The notes below the pieces were generated by a model. The model was not told the DNA's origin. It ran no database searches and saw nothing but the letters and a program-made list of their open reading frames with translations. The translations under genes were made by a program, and so were the position numbers. Source: Lepidodermella squamata (Eukaryota > Gastrotricha). Taken from it: a stretch of 64,000 nucleotides of DNA. This document shows, in pieces, positions 22,601-33,844 of this stretch; position 1 is the first letter of the stretch, and each line of letters begins with the position of its first letter. The DNA is taken from NCBI GenBank assembly GCA_047495785.1, contig JBLDXI010000033.1:1426001-1490000 (forward strand), written 5' to 3'.

Positions 22601-23779
22601 CCGGCAATTGCGGCGGCAACTTCATCGGCGGAATTAGGTCACTCAGCCTCGACCAGTGTGCCCAGGAGTGCCTCAACACCCAGGGCTGCCAGGGCTTCTC
22701 ATTCTGCATGCAGACGACCTACCCGCAGTGCATCCTCAAGTCGGCTGGGTGCCAGTTCCCCGATCCGGCCGGCGTGTTCACCTTCTACCAACGCGGCGGT
22801 TATGGAAGCCCTGTCGGCGCGATCAATACCAACCCGCCTTCGAATCCTTGGTGGACAGCCGGGGTTAGGCCGTTTAAGAAATGTGAGTCATTTAATTTCA
22901 TTTTTTTCGGGTAATTTTTTCATTTTTTCCAGTGGCCCGTAACCGTTATTACGAACTTCCATTCCATTGCTCGGGCCCGATTCTTCAGGGCCCGGAGAAC
23001 TGGGACTTGGACACGTGTGCTGAGAAGTGTCTGAACGATTACAAGTGCACCGGTTTCTCATTCGACGTCACGCTCAAAGTTGAACCATTCGCGTGTATCC
23101 TAAGAACCGGCGTTTGCCAGGCCATGGCGATCAGCAGCCGATGGGCCTACTACGAACGGGCGGATGTTAAAGGCCCTAAACAAGTCACGTCACAGGTGCC
23201 AGGCGCCGACGACGGTAAAGAAGCTGTAGATCAAATCATTACCAAAACAACTGTCTCGGTTGAAACGAATGCTCAACAACACCAGTCTAGCAGCCATTCC
23301 GCTACGGATAGTCAAAACGAACGACAACCTCTTCCAACTCCTACCTCTCAAAAACCAGCGTTCACAATTTCGAAAAACATCGAGGAGAGAACAATCTACA
23401 ACATCGAAAACATCGACTGTGAGAAAAAATTTTAAGGACGATTTTTTGAATTACAGATTATTTTATAGTGACAAGCCGTTTCGAGCAGTTGAATGGTAAC
23501 TGCCCGGGCAACGTGCTGGGCGACGAGCAAGACCTGACGGTTGCCGAGTGCGCGAAAGCGTGCCTGCAAACGCCGGGCTGTGCCGGATTCACGTTCAACG
23601 TGCAGCGGCAGACGCGGCCATTCCAGTGCGTTATGAAGTCGCAAGGCTGTGCAGATCCGGCCGGCGTTAACGGCCAGTGGCGATTTTTCTCGCGGCGATC
23701 ATCACTGGTGCAACACGACGCCCTCGAAACCGAAGCGCCCGTAGTGTCAACGCACTCGACCCAGTCGAGGCGGAAATGA
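19601..23779 (+). CDS. Secreted five-PAN/apple-domain protein with Trp/Pro-rich repeats (912 aa)
   Basis: Nine exons: 19601-19661, 19886-20278, 20746-21180, 21241-21465, 21611-21751, 21960-22250, 22487-22882, 22933-23418, 23469-23779. Every intron is phase 1 and the total divides by three. Exon 1 encodes a signal peptide (MHSIVVCLLLTATADVVFTE). PAN-type modules, with Cys spacing like NCxGN...C...C....CxGFSF....CxLK...C, lie in exon 2 (21-151), exon 4 (297-371), exon 7, exon 8 and exon 9 (810-912). Exons 3, 5 and 6 encode Trp/Pro/Thr/Ala-rich repeats such as WTAPPVAWTPPPVA, with more than 40 Trp in all. PAN modules bind protein or carbohydrate, so an extracellular matrix, cuticle or adhesive role is plausible but inferred. 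The last three PAN exons match the gene at 52751 in order. Confidence 0.82.
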
Positions 23780-24416
23780 TCCGCGGCTTGTGTGTGTGTT
23801 TTTTTTATACCCACCCCATCCTCTCATCAAGTCCTGTTTGTATAAATAAGTTTTTACCGCTACCAATTTTTGGTGTCAAAAATTTACACAGATTTCGCGC
23901 GTGCTATTTGCCTTGTCCATGAAAAAAAATGATCAATCAAAAGAATCTACTCTAGCCTTTTTCACCCTAACTGAAAGAATTTTATTGTAAATTGTTGAAT
24001 TTGTGAGAGAAATGTACAGCGGTTGATCGATGATGCGGCTCCAACAGAAAAAAAGTGTTTGAAAAATATTACGCAAAATCTGGAAGTAACAGTGTTGGGC
24101 AAAACCAGACGAAATCTTGTCGATGATAAGACGGAGGCTTATACTTGATCTATTTCGAAAGTTGTTGTGTGTGTAAATAAAAATTCCAATCTCTTCTCGC
24201 TCTCAATCTCATTGCGATTGGTTGTCCTATCATCGAGTGCGACTTTGACAATGATGTGCCTAAAAAAATTTGCAGCTTGATACGTTTATATTCTTTCTCT
24301 CGCATATGCATATAATTATTTAATACTGACAAAGTTATATGATTATATAAAAAATGATGAACAATAAAGTTCTTGTTAAAATCGAAATATTGCCCGAAAC
24401 GGATTCGGTTAATTAA
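23780..24416. other. Intergenic region after the large PAN gene
   Basis: The first ~100 bp are probably 3' UTR. The remainder is AT-rich with no gene. The left boundary of the MULE-like element must lie here or further left, but no terminal repeat could be identified with confidence. Confidence 0.4.
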
Positions 24417-26851
24417 GGACTTCTTGAATTTCCGAAACCACATCATCGCGTGCGGCCCTGTAATTTACAAACCTTTCGACTTGAGTGTTAGCGCTGAAGT
24501 CAAATTTTACCCTCTGATTGCGCGAAATTAAGCGGCGTCCGGGATTGAGCAGAATTCCACAGCCTGAAAATTACCATCATATCAAAGACTTGTTGGTCGG
24601 TTGTCCAGTACACTTACTTTTTCGCACAGAATGCAATGGGTAAAATGAACCTTTTGGGCTTATTGGCCAAAAATTGAAGTTTTCACACTATTTCAGCGCT
24701 GCACCAACCAAAGATGGGGCAAATTTGCTATTAAAAAGTTGTTTTTGAAGAGCACGCGATTTTTTTTTATACAAGCGACTCTACAAAGCAACGCCTTAGC
24801 TCGAACCGGTGGCTCAACCGAATAAATTGGGGCTGTTCTTCGCTTAGTTCGGCTCCCAAAGAAGCTTTTATTTGTTCCCTTTTAAAATGTTTCCAAGTTC
24901 AAAAAGAAATTAGGCAGATAAAAAATAAATTTTTAAAACAGATTGATAAAAGGGGTAACTGATGAAGCAAATAATTACCAGTGAGAGATCGATATGGCAA
25001 AACGCTCATGCTGGCACGCGCAAAAAAACACGCGACCACCTCACGCGTAACAGTGTAACATATTTCGGAAATACGACTCATCAATATCTAAATCGCGATA
25101 TTGAGTCTTTACGGACGAGAATCTTGCGTCTTTGTGGCGTCAATACAGCACACGACATTTCAACCGCGATTTTTCCGGGCAGATTTTTTCGGCTAAGAAG
25201 TTCGCCAAGGCCGGTGGGTTGAATGCGCGGACGCGGCACAAAATCACATCCTTGAGTATTCCCACACACCTGAAAATGAAATTAAAAATTGAAAAAATCG
25301 GCGCCTTCTTTTTCTCAAGTAGCTTGATCTTAATTGGCAATTAATGCAATAATATAAGTATGCGAGTTGAGGCTGAAAATTAAGCAAATTTGACCTACCT
25401 TTCGACGACATTGTTGGTCATGTGTCCATGGGAGTAGGCATTACGAAAAGCGGCGACAAACAGGCGAGACCTCTGAAGTAGGCAAAGTACGTGTAAGCGC
25501 CAGTTGATATATTTCGAAGTGAGCAGCGAATCCAGGAGAGCGCGGCGCGCTGTTTCGTATTCGTCTTGCGTTTGAGAAAAAACTAGATTCTGGAAAACTG
25601 AGAAAAAAAGATATTTCCTGACATTCTCATGAGTTCATACATACGCTGCAACAACTCGGGAGCATCTTCTGACGAAATCTTGTGCTTTTTTTCAACTAGC
25701 CAACGCCAGAGCGCTTGTAAAATGTGAAAGGCACACAATAGGATCGTAGCATTGACGAAAACTGATTTCAAAGCTTCTCGCTCGGCGTCGCTGTCGTCCG
25801 TTAGAAATAATTTCGGTTCGATGCCATTCAATGCGCGCTTGACGGTGCTGAAGGCCAATCTAAAATTTCATTATTATTCATTAAGGTAGACCACATTTTT
25901 TTATGAAAATTTTATAATGGAGAGGCGCAAAATATATTTAGGTGGATTTTTCGGGGCAGCATGTGGCAAAAAAAATTCTGCTTCAAATTTTTCCTCCCGA
26001 ATTTTTTTTACTATTTTTTACCAATTTTTTTATAAATTTTATATAGGTATCCATTAAAATTTAAAAAAATTCTCTTATTGAATTTATATTTAAAATAAAT
26101 CTCAAATTAATAAAATTAACGTACTTATAGCAGTCAGTGGTCTGAGAAGAGTGAATGATGGCAGCAACAGGCAAAGCACCAGCCGATGAGGCCGTTACCA
26201 TCAGAGTCAATGAGCTGTTGATTAAATCGCAACTTGCAGTCGAGTCGACAAACAAAACGTCTCGCGCGTCCGTAATCTTGTCGAAAACTCGCTGCATGAG
26301 GGCCGTCCTCACCATGAGGCACCAGTTCAGCTCGCCGTCTTTTCCGCGCGACTCGCGATATGTGAATATGCTCGGCTGATTCTCAGAAAGTTCTTTCAAC
26401 TTTGCTCGCATCAAATCGCCGTTTCGGTCGCCGTGCGTTTCGAGCTGGACTCGATTGGCAAAGTGGTACCAGTCTTGTTTTGTCGGACACACTGAGCGAT
26501 CGGCCGATAGCAGCAGCCACGCTATATCCGGATTCAATGACTCCAATTCGTTGTTGTAGGCTTGCCGAGCCGCTGCTGCATTGCCCTCAGCAACTAAATG
26601 ACGCATCATCGCGTCTTCAACGCCGGGTGCCGGGTACCATGCGGGGCCTGTTTTAAATCGAGGCGGTTGAGTCGCTTTAAGGCGCCGATGAAATCACCCC
26701 ATTCATTCGATCGGAAGGGTGCGCGCAAAACGAGAGACCATGAGTGATCATTTTTCGCGTCGAACTCGTCAACAATATACATTAACCGATGCCGATCCTC
26801 GGGCAACACGGCTTGAACAGCTGGCGGTAAATCGTGTATACGCTTGGACAT
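24417..26851 (-). mobile_element. MULE (Mutator-like) DNA transposon transposase gene, nearly intact
   Basis: Minus-strand exons 26851-26698, 26647-26125, 25859-25645, 25597-25399 and 25269-25140 join in phase and give 406 residues up to a TGA. Transposase motifs in order: RDVLFVDSTAS with the first acidic residue, LTDDSDAEREAL with the second, CAFHILQALWRWL, and MTNNVVERCVGILKDVIL, the MULE (R)TNNxVE block. A further spliced pair at about 24680-24619 and 24565-24417 (VRKSCGILLNPGRR) could be the true C-terminus if another donor lies before the TGA; otherwise the gene is truncated. The DNA upstream leads straight into the left arm of the large palindrome. MULE identity is firm. Activity is uncertain because the element ends were not found. 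Confidence 0.78.
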
Positions 26852-27054
26852 GATTGCGATTTTATTATTTGCAAAGATTAGGGCAGTTTTCATTTCTTTC
26901 TTTCCGTCATTCCAAGTCAAACTTGGCGCCAAAATTTGAATTTTAAATGGCGCGAATATATAGCCGAGACCATAGCCGTGGCGGTGCGGCCAGTACCTGC
27001 CGGCATAAGACGCGCGGCCACTGAGCATGTAATTATACCCGCGCCTTTTTCGCC

Positions 27055-28080
27055 TCGCGGGGCGTGCGCGCGCGCGATTAACCGGGCTGAAGTGTGCGAC
27101 GAACATCACGAAGCAATGGGTTCCGCCTATCTGGGACATTGTGCCACCCGTGTGCCAGCTGGAGGACATTATTCTGAGTAAATCAAGGTGTATTGCAGCC
27201 TTATATCACTTACCATCATAAAACTGGAGTGAAAAAACGAATTCGGGACATTTTCAGGTCATCCGCGACTGGCATTAGCGTCGCTGCATGTGGTGCGACA
27301 GCTTGTGCCAGTCATAAAACTTGGGGGCTAGGGGTAAAATTTTGTGCTGAATCAGAATCTGCAATCCTTTTTTGTACTGCTATCATGTTCAGACGATAAT
27401 AAACGTTTTTGACCTCAAATGTGACAATTTTGACATTTTATTTGACCTTTGAACCCAGGTGAGCATGTGCCACTCCCGAAAATGACACCATTCGGTAGAG
27501 CGTCTATGATTACCCTATTTGAAGGTGCTTTAACGATAGTTTAATCATTGCTCGATTTTAAATAAATTTTGAAATGAAAAAATGAGGCAGAATCGCGTCG
27601 AAATCGATTATTTCTATCTATTCATGTCTCACGGAAGCATGGCATGCCTTGTGCCAGTGACGCAATCTGTTGTGCCAACAGCAGAATTTTGCAACGAAGG
27701 CAACGCTGCAAACCCCGTGTATATAGCTATCACCGTTGTTAAGGTGGAACCATTTTTGTGAGGCAAGTGCGAGCGCAGATTCCCTCGAATCGATGCCGGC
27801 AACCTAAATTCGGTTTCAATGGCTGCAACGGAACTTTTGTGCCAGCAACGAAATAGGTGGTGCCAGTAGCAGAATTTTGAACTGAATCCAAAACTGCAAA
27901 CCCCATATTTTTAGCTGTTGCCGTTTTCAAGGTGGAACGAGTATTGTGAATCAAGTATCTACCTACACTCGATACCATGACAAAGATTTGATTTAAATGG
28001 CTGCTACGAAGGGTTTGCGCCAGCATCAATATGTGTTGTGCCAGTGTCAGAATTTGTCGGCGATTCTGATGGAGCAAACC
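27055..28080. repeat. Left arm of large palindrome (inverted repeat of 30182-31470)
   Basis: This arm matches the reverse complement of the region at 30.18-31.47 kb almost throughout. For example GCAATGGGTTCCGCCTATCT at about 27112 pairs with the complement near 31395, and the stretches around GGGGGCTAGGGGTAAAATTT and GGAAGCATGGCATG pair as well. The inner part holds about three diverged copies of a ~185-bp unit (near 27650, 27842 and 28020) containing a TGGTGCCAG-like motif and a GCAAACCCC motif. The outer edge is approximate because identity decays gradually. Confidence 0.75.
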
Positions 28081-30181
28081 GCATATTTCTATCTATCAAG
28101 GATTTGACGCTGGATCGATTTATTTGACGTCACTAGCACATCATCACACGATATTTTGCGAACGCAAATATTTGATCTTGTACCTATCATCAATTAGGGA
28201 TAATTTAATTTAATTCATACCTAACCATTTTGACGGGTGACGGGTGATACCGCATCACTCAGAGTGAATCACGAATTTAATTTTTACCGTTATATATTAA
28301 AAATGCAGATGACTGAAGGCTTATTGCAAAACCGGGGATTAGGCGTGGGGGATTAGGGCAACGTCAAGGCCCACAATTGAACGTGCGGATAGGTTTCCGA
28401 ATCAAGATTACTTTACCGCAGAGGTGGAAACAGGTCGGGTTGACCGGCCGGTAAGTCTCCCGGTTGCGCCGGTTGGGTATAGGGCGAAAATAATAGCACT
28501 CGCACCGTACTGCCGGCACGGTCAACCACGGCGTAACTACGGTGCCGGTACGGCCGGTCATCTACGGCGCCGTAGCGATTCCGTAACTTTTTGAAAATTC
28601 CCCCTGACTTCAAATTTATGAAATTTAACAAAATATCATACCAATTAGGGACACGGATTGGCCAATAAGCTTAATATGAACCGGTGATTAACGGTCACGT
28701 TAACATTAATGAAAAATCAGGTAAAGGCTTCAGATAACAGTCCCGCTCTTGAAAACGTTTGAGGGTATGTATAACCGTGAAACGATGTATTCAATCACTA
28801 CCTGGAGGTCGACAGTATCAAGGCGGAAAAGAGAATGATGATTTAACTACAGTTCGAACTGACCAATGTGTCCTTGAAGTAGTTACACCTTGAAGTAGTC
28901 GAGCGGCAATAGGCTGATTTCAGACTAGAAATGTTAGCCCTATTTCGAGCTTTGTTTCAGTTTGTTTAACTTTGTCTGGGAATACATCTGAATTATTACG
29001 GAATAGTTGAAATTTTGCCCAAAAATGAGGTGATCGAAGCGATTTTTTCAAAATTGTACGCGAATTTCACGTTTACTCTCAGAAGTAATTCGAAGTACTA
29101 CAATAAAACTAGGCTGCTTCCATTCCGACTGCCGATAATGTCCCATTTTTGAAAAATCGGTAGTAGTAGATAAGTTGAGAGTTGATTACCATAAATGCCG
29201 AATTATGAGGCACTGTCCTCTATTTTTTGAAGGACATTCTCAGAAAAATAAAGGTCGTCGCTAGCTGCACCCGCGCGCTGGGTGCATAGAATTTGCTCGC
29301 TACACCCGAGGGTGCAGGATTATAGCTAGTTACACCCGGAAGGTGCGCGAAAATAGCTGCGTGCACCCGCATCTGGGTGCGCCCATTTTGCTACGTACAC
29401 CCAATACATTTGATAGGACGGTAATGAAATCACGGGTGTAGGGAGAAAACCCGCTACACCCACTTGACAACTTCAATCTGGTTAAGAGTTGGGCGAGTTG
29501 GACGCTGTACTACCGCTGCCTTCCGCTCGCTTTCATCAACACCACTTATCTTCTTGAGCGGCTCTTCGCCATGTCCCAGAATGGGTTGTGTTGATGCGCA
29601 TTACACATACAGACTGGCTTTTCCTTGGGCTATCCCACTCACGGGTATTTACCGTACCATCTTCGATTTTTGGTATGCCAAATCACCCCATTTCGGCATG
29701 TCAAAGTGACCCCACTCAAAGTGACGGTGCGTAATCTCGCGAGCTTGCATTTGACCTTGTTCAATTCCTTATTGTTTGTATAGGGTGTAGCGAGTCAAAT
29801 CGTCGCACCCTCACTAATGCGCGGCATAGGGTGTAGCTAGCAAATCGGATGCACCCGCGTGTGGGTGCAAATAGCACACTCGAAAAATAAACTGCTCACA
29901 TGAGATTGATGTAAAACAGGTCTTAAATTCTTAGGAGGGTCTAATGTCTAATGTCAACCCAGCCCATGATTTGGGTACTGCCTTATGATTCGGTATTCAT
30001 AGTAGCAAATTTGAGGACTAGCGAACTGATAAATGTTTCCTCTACTATTAGCCTATTGAATATCAGCCTCCATCATAGAAATCGTTAATTACTTTTTGCT
30101 GAATTCAAATAGGAAATGTGGAGGCGCCATAATTCTGCGCATAAAATGTTGTGTGGCTTTATTGTTGCGTGTCAATTATAA
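28081..30181. other. Centre of the large palindrome, no gene found
   Basis: About 2.1 kb with no coding signal. The left half includes a GC-rich stretch of CCGG-containing repeats (28430-28580). The middle (about 29260-29875) holds alternating GCTACACCC and GGGTGCA units with inverted ends. A GAATTATGAGGCACTGTCCTC-like stretch at about 29197 resembles the end of the MITE at 39382. Confidence 0.5.
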
Positions 30182-31470
30182 AGATCGATCCACCTTAAAA
30201 ACGGTGATACCTAAAACCACGAGGTTTGCTGCGTTGGATTCAGCGCAAAATTCTGAAACCGGCACTAAACATTTGAGGCAGGCGCAGCACTTTCGGAGTA
30301 GCCATTTAAACAGAATTTCGGTATCCCTTTCCTCATTTGCTCACGTATCCTCACGTAGCCTTGCTCAAGTTGATTCATAAAACTCAATCCATCTTACAAA
30401 CGGTGATAGCTATAAACACGGGGTTTGTTGCGTTGGATTCGCCGACAAATACTGCTACTGGCACATGACATTTCATTGCTGGCACAAACGTTTCGGAATA
30501 GCCAATGGTATCGAATTCTGTTTACCAGTACCAACCTAGGTTTGTTTGCGCAGACTTGCATCACAAAACTCGATCCAGCTTAAAAATGGTGATGGCTACA
30601 AGAACGGGGGTTGCTGCATTGGATTCGTCAAAAAATACTGCTACTGGCACAACACATTTCGTTAGTGGCACAGCCCTCCTGGAGTAGCCACAAAACAGAA
30701 TTTTGGTCTCCTTTACCACATTTGAAGGAATCTTTGCTCAACTTGCTTCACAAAAATGAATCCAGCTCAAAAACGGTGATAGCTAAAAACCCGGGGTTTG
30801 TTGCGTTGAATTCAGGGCAAAATTCTGATACTGGCACAACACATTTGGTGGCTGGCACAAAGCTTCCCATGCTTCCGTGACACCTCAATAGATGGAAATG
30901 ATCAATTTTGACGCGATTCTGTCCCATTTTTTCTTTTCAAAATTTATTTAAAATCGAGCGATGGTTAAATCCTCGTCAAAGCACCACCGGGTAGGGTAAT
31001 CATAGGCGCTCTATTGAATGGAGCCATTTTTGGGGTGGCACATGCTCACCTGGTGTCAAAGGTCACGCAATATGCCAACTTTGTCATATTTTGAGGTCAA
31101 AAACCATTTTTATCTTCCGAACCACGATAGCAGTACAAAAAAGGATTGCAGATTCTGATTCAGCACAAAATTTTACCCCTAGCCCCCAAGTTTTATGACT
31201 GGCACAAGCTGTCGCACCACATGCAGCGACGCTAATGCCACTCGCGGATGACCTGAAAATGTCTCAAATTCGTTTTTTCACTCCAGTTTCATGATGGTAG
31301 GTGATATGAGGGTGCAATACACCTTGATTTGCTCAGAATGACGTCCTCTAGCTGGCACACTGGTGGCACAATGTCCCAGATAGGCGGAACCCATTGCTTC
31401 GTGATCTTTGTCGCACACTTCAGCCCGGTCGCGATTACGCGGTGTGGCCTTGCGCGCTCGCGCATTGGTT
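30182..31470. repeat. Right arm of large palindrome, with four ~185-bp tandem subrepeats
   Basis: This is the reverse complement of the left arm (27055-28080). Its inner part carries four diverged tandem copies starting near 30182, 30384, 30568 and 30757 (spacing about 184-202 bp). Each has an AAAACGGTGATAGCTA-like segment, a GGTTTGTTGCGTTGGATTC segment, and a CTGGCACAACACATTTCG-type segment. The outer part is single-copy and pairs closely with the left arm. Confidence 0.75.
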
Positions 31471-31812
31471 GAAACACTGGGCCAATGAGAATACGCGTAG
31501 AGCCGTAACATAGGCGGGCCTGAAAATGTGCTTTTATTAATGGTTCGAGTTGTTGGGGACCTCCTTATTCTGCACTGATCAAGGTGGGGTCATGACACGT
31601 GCCTAAACATAACAGCGGTGATAACTTATTTTGACGACCAAGTTTAACGCGTGTCGGAAGCACGTGCGATTTACGCGGGAAATAGCCGGCCAGAGAGTTC
31701 AGTTTCAGTGAAACAGTCGGAGAATTCGTTCTCAAAATTCAACCCAGAAAATTTTCGTGTTAAAATTTTGATAATATCGCTATCCCCGAATTTCATCACC
31801 TATTACCTAATT

Positions 31813-32437
31813 ATGCATAAGCTACAAATTAAAACACCGTCCAACACCTCTTCTTCGGAGTCATCGGGCACGCCGTCGCCGCGTCCAAGTCGAGGTCCGG
31901 CTCTCAAATATACTGCGAAACTTCGGGAATTTGAAAGCCATGAAGCCGGGCTGGCTTGGATAAAGAAAAATACGCCGTACGTCATAGCGAAAGGCGATGA
32001 CAGCAGTTACTGTTGCCGCTATATGCGAAAAGCTGGCTACGAGCGATGCCACAGCCGAGCAAAGTTACTCTTGGATGGTGAAACTTGGGTCTTACTGGCG
32101 TCCGAAGCGAAGCATCGTCACAAGACCACGTCGAACCGCCTACCCTCCAGGTTGACGACGCCTGTGAAAAAGCGTATTGACAAGTACAGGAATTATTGTT
32201 CACTGCAACAGACCGTCTCCTCCCAGTGACGAAGATTTCCGCTCGCCCGATGAGCTGGCTGTCAAGTGCCATCAATGCGGACGAACTATGCGCTGGGACG
32301 ATACCTGCCCCGGTTGCCAGCTATTGATCTCCATCGACTTTGACTCCACTACAGCGCGTGACAGGGAACGCATGCCGAGGATGGCGAAGGCACAGAAGCG
32401 AAAGACGATCCGCCGGCTCAATTTGGAGGGGCCATAA
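31813..32437 (+). CDS. FLYWCH/WRKY-GCM1-like zinc-finger protein, probably transposon-related (187 aa)
   Basis: Exons 31813-32150 and 32212-32437 join in phase across a 61-bp intron. The first exon encodes a C-terminal zinc-finger-like block: YCCRYMRKAGYERCHSRAK followed some 15 residues later by KHRH, the Cys...Cys...HxH arrangement of FLYWCH and MULE-associated fingers. The second exon has CHQCGRTMRWDDTCPGC, a four-Cys zinc ribbon, then a basic tail. It starts about 340 bp outside the right arm of the palindrome and points away from it, as the MULE transposase does on the other side. It may be the DNA-binding partner of that transposase, or the N-terminal part of a second MULE copy. Confidence 0.55.
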
Positions 32438-32676
32438 GAACTTTCGAAGCAACTTTCGACATTTAAAAAATATTCGGACAAATTTATGAAATTCACAAGT
32501 TTTATTTTCAAAATTTAAAAAGTTTTCCACAACTTTAAAAATACGTGTCTGTTACAATTTTTAGGATTTTTGTCTAACGGGTTTCACAGAAATAAACTAG
32601 ATTCACTGCCCGATTTTTCCTTTATTTTTGCAGACATACTACTCCCTCATTATTTTATCAGTTCAGGTCGTAAAAC

Positions 32677-32881
32677 TGTAAGGATCTGCCGGCTGGCATC
32701 TGCGCAATAACTAAGAACAATATTGTGATTCTCATGTGATATCTAATTAGGAAGTGATCGCGTGTTCGACTTAGATTTGTATCGCTAATATTTAAGGCCT
32801 TGAATTCCAACGATCAATGTTCGATTCATTCACAATAAAGTATAGAGTAGTGCCTGGCCAAGTCTTGATGTTTCCCTGACA
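32677..32881 (+). repeat. 5' LTR (205 bp)
   Basis: Direct repeat of 33635-33839, with TG...CA ends and AATAAA near its 3' end. Identity by eye is complete. Confidence 0.88.
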
Positions 32882-33634
32882 GAATGAATCGAACCAAAGT
32901 CCTTGCCGGACGGCCACCCACTACTCTACTTCGGAATCTTGCTGCTAAGTCTCGTTCAGTTCGAATTCGTCTACAATGCCAACGCTATGCTGATATGGTA
33001 TCGCCCTGGCCCGCGTGTGGTGTTCCGACGTCGACTTACAACGATGATTTCTGGCGCTTCGCTGGTCAATGGCTTTGGCGTTCAGCGCATCACCACTGAA
33101 GTTCGTCTCCAAGATCCAGCCCTTACGCTCAAGGTGTCGCCCTGGCTTGCGCGCTCGATTTGCCGACGGCTCACTGGTTATGGCTACGCATCTTCTTGTT
33201 CACGGTCAAGCGTTGATTGGGGCAGCCTCGCTGATGTTTGTCTTCAACGCCCGCAACTCGCTGGATGGCTTGTCTCGGGTGCCGCGATCTCGATCCTGCG
33301 ACTGCTTGGCCCCTGTCTTCGCTCCATGGCGTTGTCGTGTTACCTGGCTGGTGTCATGGCAACGATTCCGTGATTTGAAACACTGTCTTGTCTTGTCTCT
33401 GCATGTTCATGATCTCCTGCCTCGTTGGCTTCGCTATTCTCGAGTTTCATCTTCCGTTTCGCTTATTATCTTCATTTATTGACTGGAGCTCGCAATTCAG
33501 GCCGATTCACGGTTCCAAGGCGTTGTCGTTCCGTTGGATAGCGGTCGCATCGCAATTTTTTCGGACTGGAGAGCGCGTTTCTCGATTTTTCGTGGCTAGC
33601 AAGCGGCTGTGGGAGGTGTTCGAGGAGGGCAAAG

Positions 33635-33839
33635 TGTAAGGATCTGCCGGCTGGCATCTGCGCAATAACTAAGAACAATATTGTGATTCTCATGTGATAT
33701 CTAATTAGGAAGTGATCGCGTGTTCGACTTAGATTTGTATCGCTAATATTTAAGGCCTTGAATTCCAACGATCAATGTTCGATTCATTCACAATAAAGTA
33801 TAGAGTAGTGCCTGGCCAAGTCTTGATGTTTCCCTGACA
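33635..33839 (+). repeat. 3' LTR (205 bp)
   Basis: Direct repeat of 32677-32881, immediately downstream of a purine tract and immediately followed by the AAAAC target duplication. Confidence 0.88.
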
Positions 33840-33844
33840 AAAAC

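Larger units (their letters stand above)
32677..33839 (+). mobile_element. Non-autonomous LTR retrotransposon (TRIM-like), recent insertion
   Basis: Two 205-bp direct repeats that I could not tell apart begin TGTAAGG and end TGACA. They flank a 753-bp interior and are bordered by the same five bases, AAAAC (32672-32676 and 33840-33844), a perfect target-site duplication. A purine-rich run (GAGGAGGGCAAAG, ending at 33634) sits just before the 3' LTR as a polypurine tract. The LTR contains an AATAAA. The interior encodes no recognisable gag or pol, so the element would depend on enzymes from elsewhere. No TGG-type primer-binding site follows the 5' LTR directly. Confidence 0.88.

Noticed and set aside
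26852-27169. Longer N-terminus of the MULE transposase reaching into the palindrome arm
   Set aside because: The upstream frame overlaps the inverted-repeat arm and has no transposase character; the ATG at 26851 is the more sensible start, although not proven.
32903-33482. Open frames of 137-156 codons inside the LTR element
   Set aside because: They overlap in different frames, lack gag/pol or other domain features, and look like chance frames in GC-rich interior sequence.
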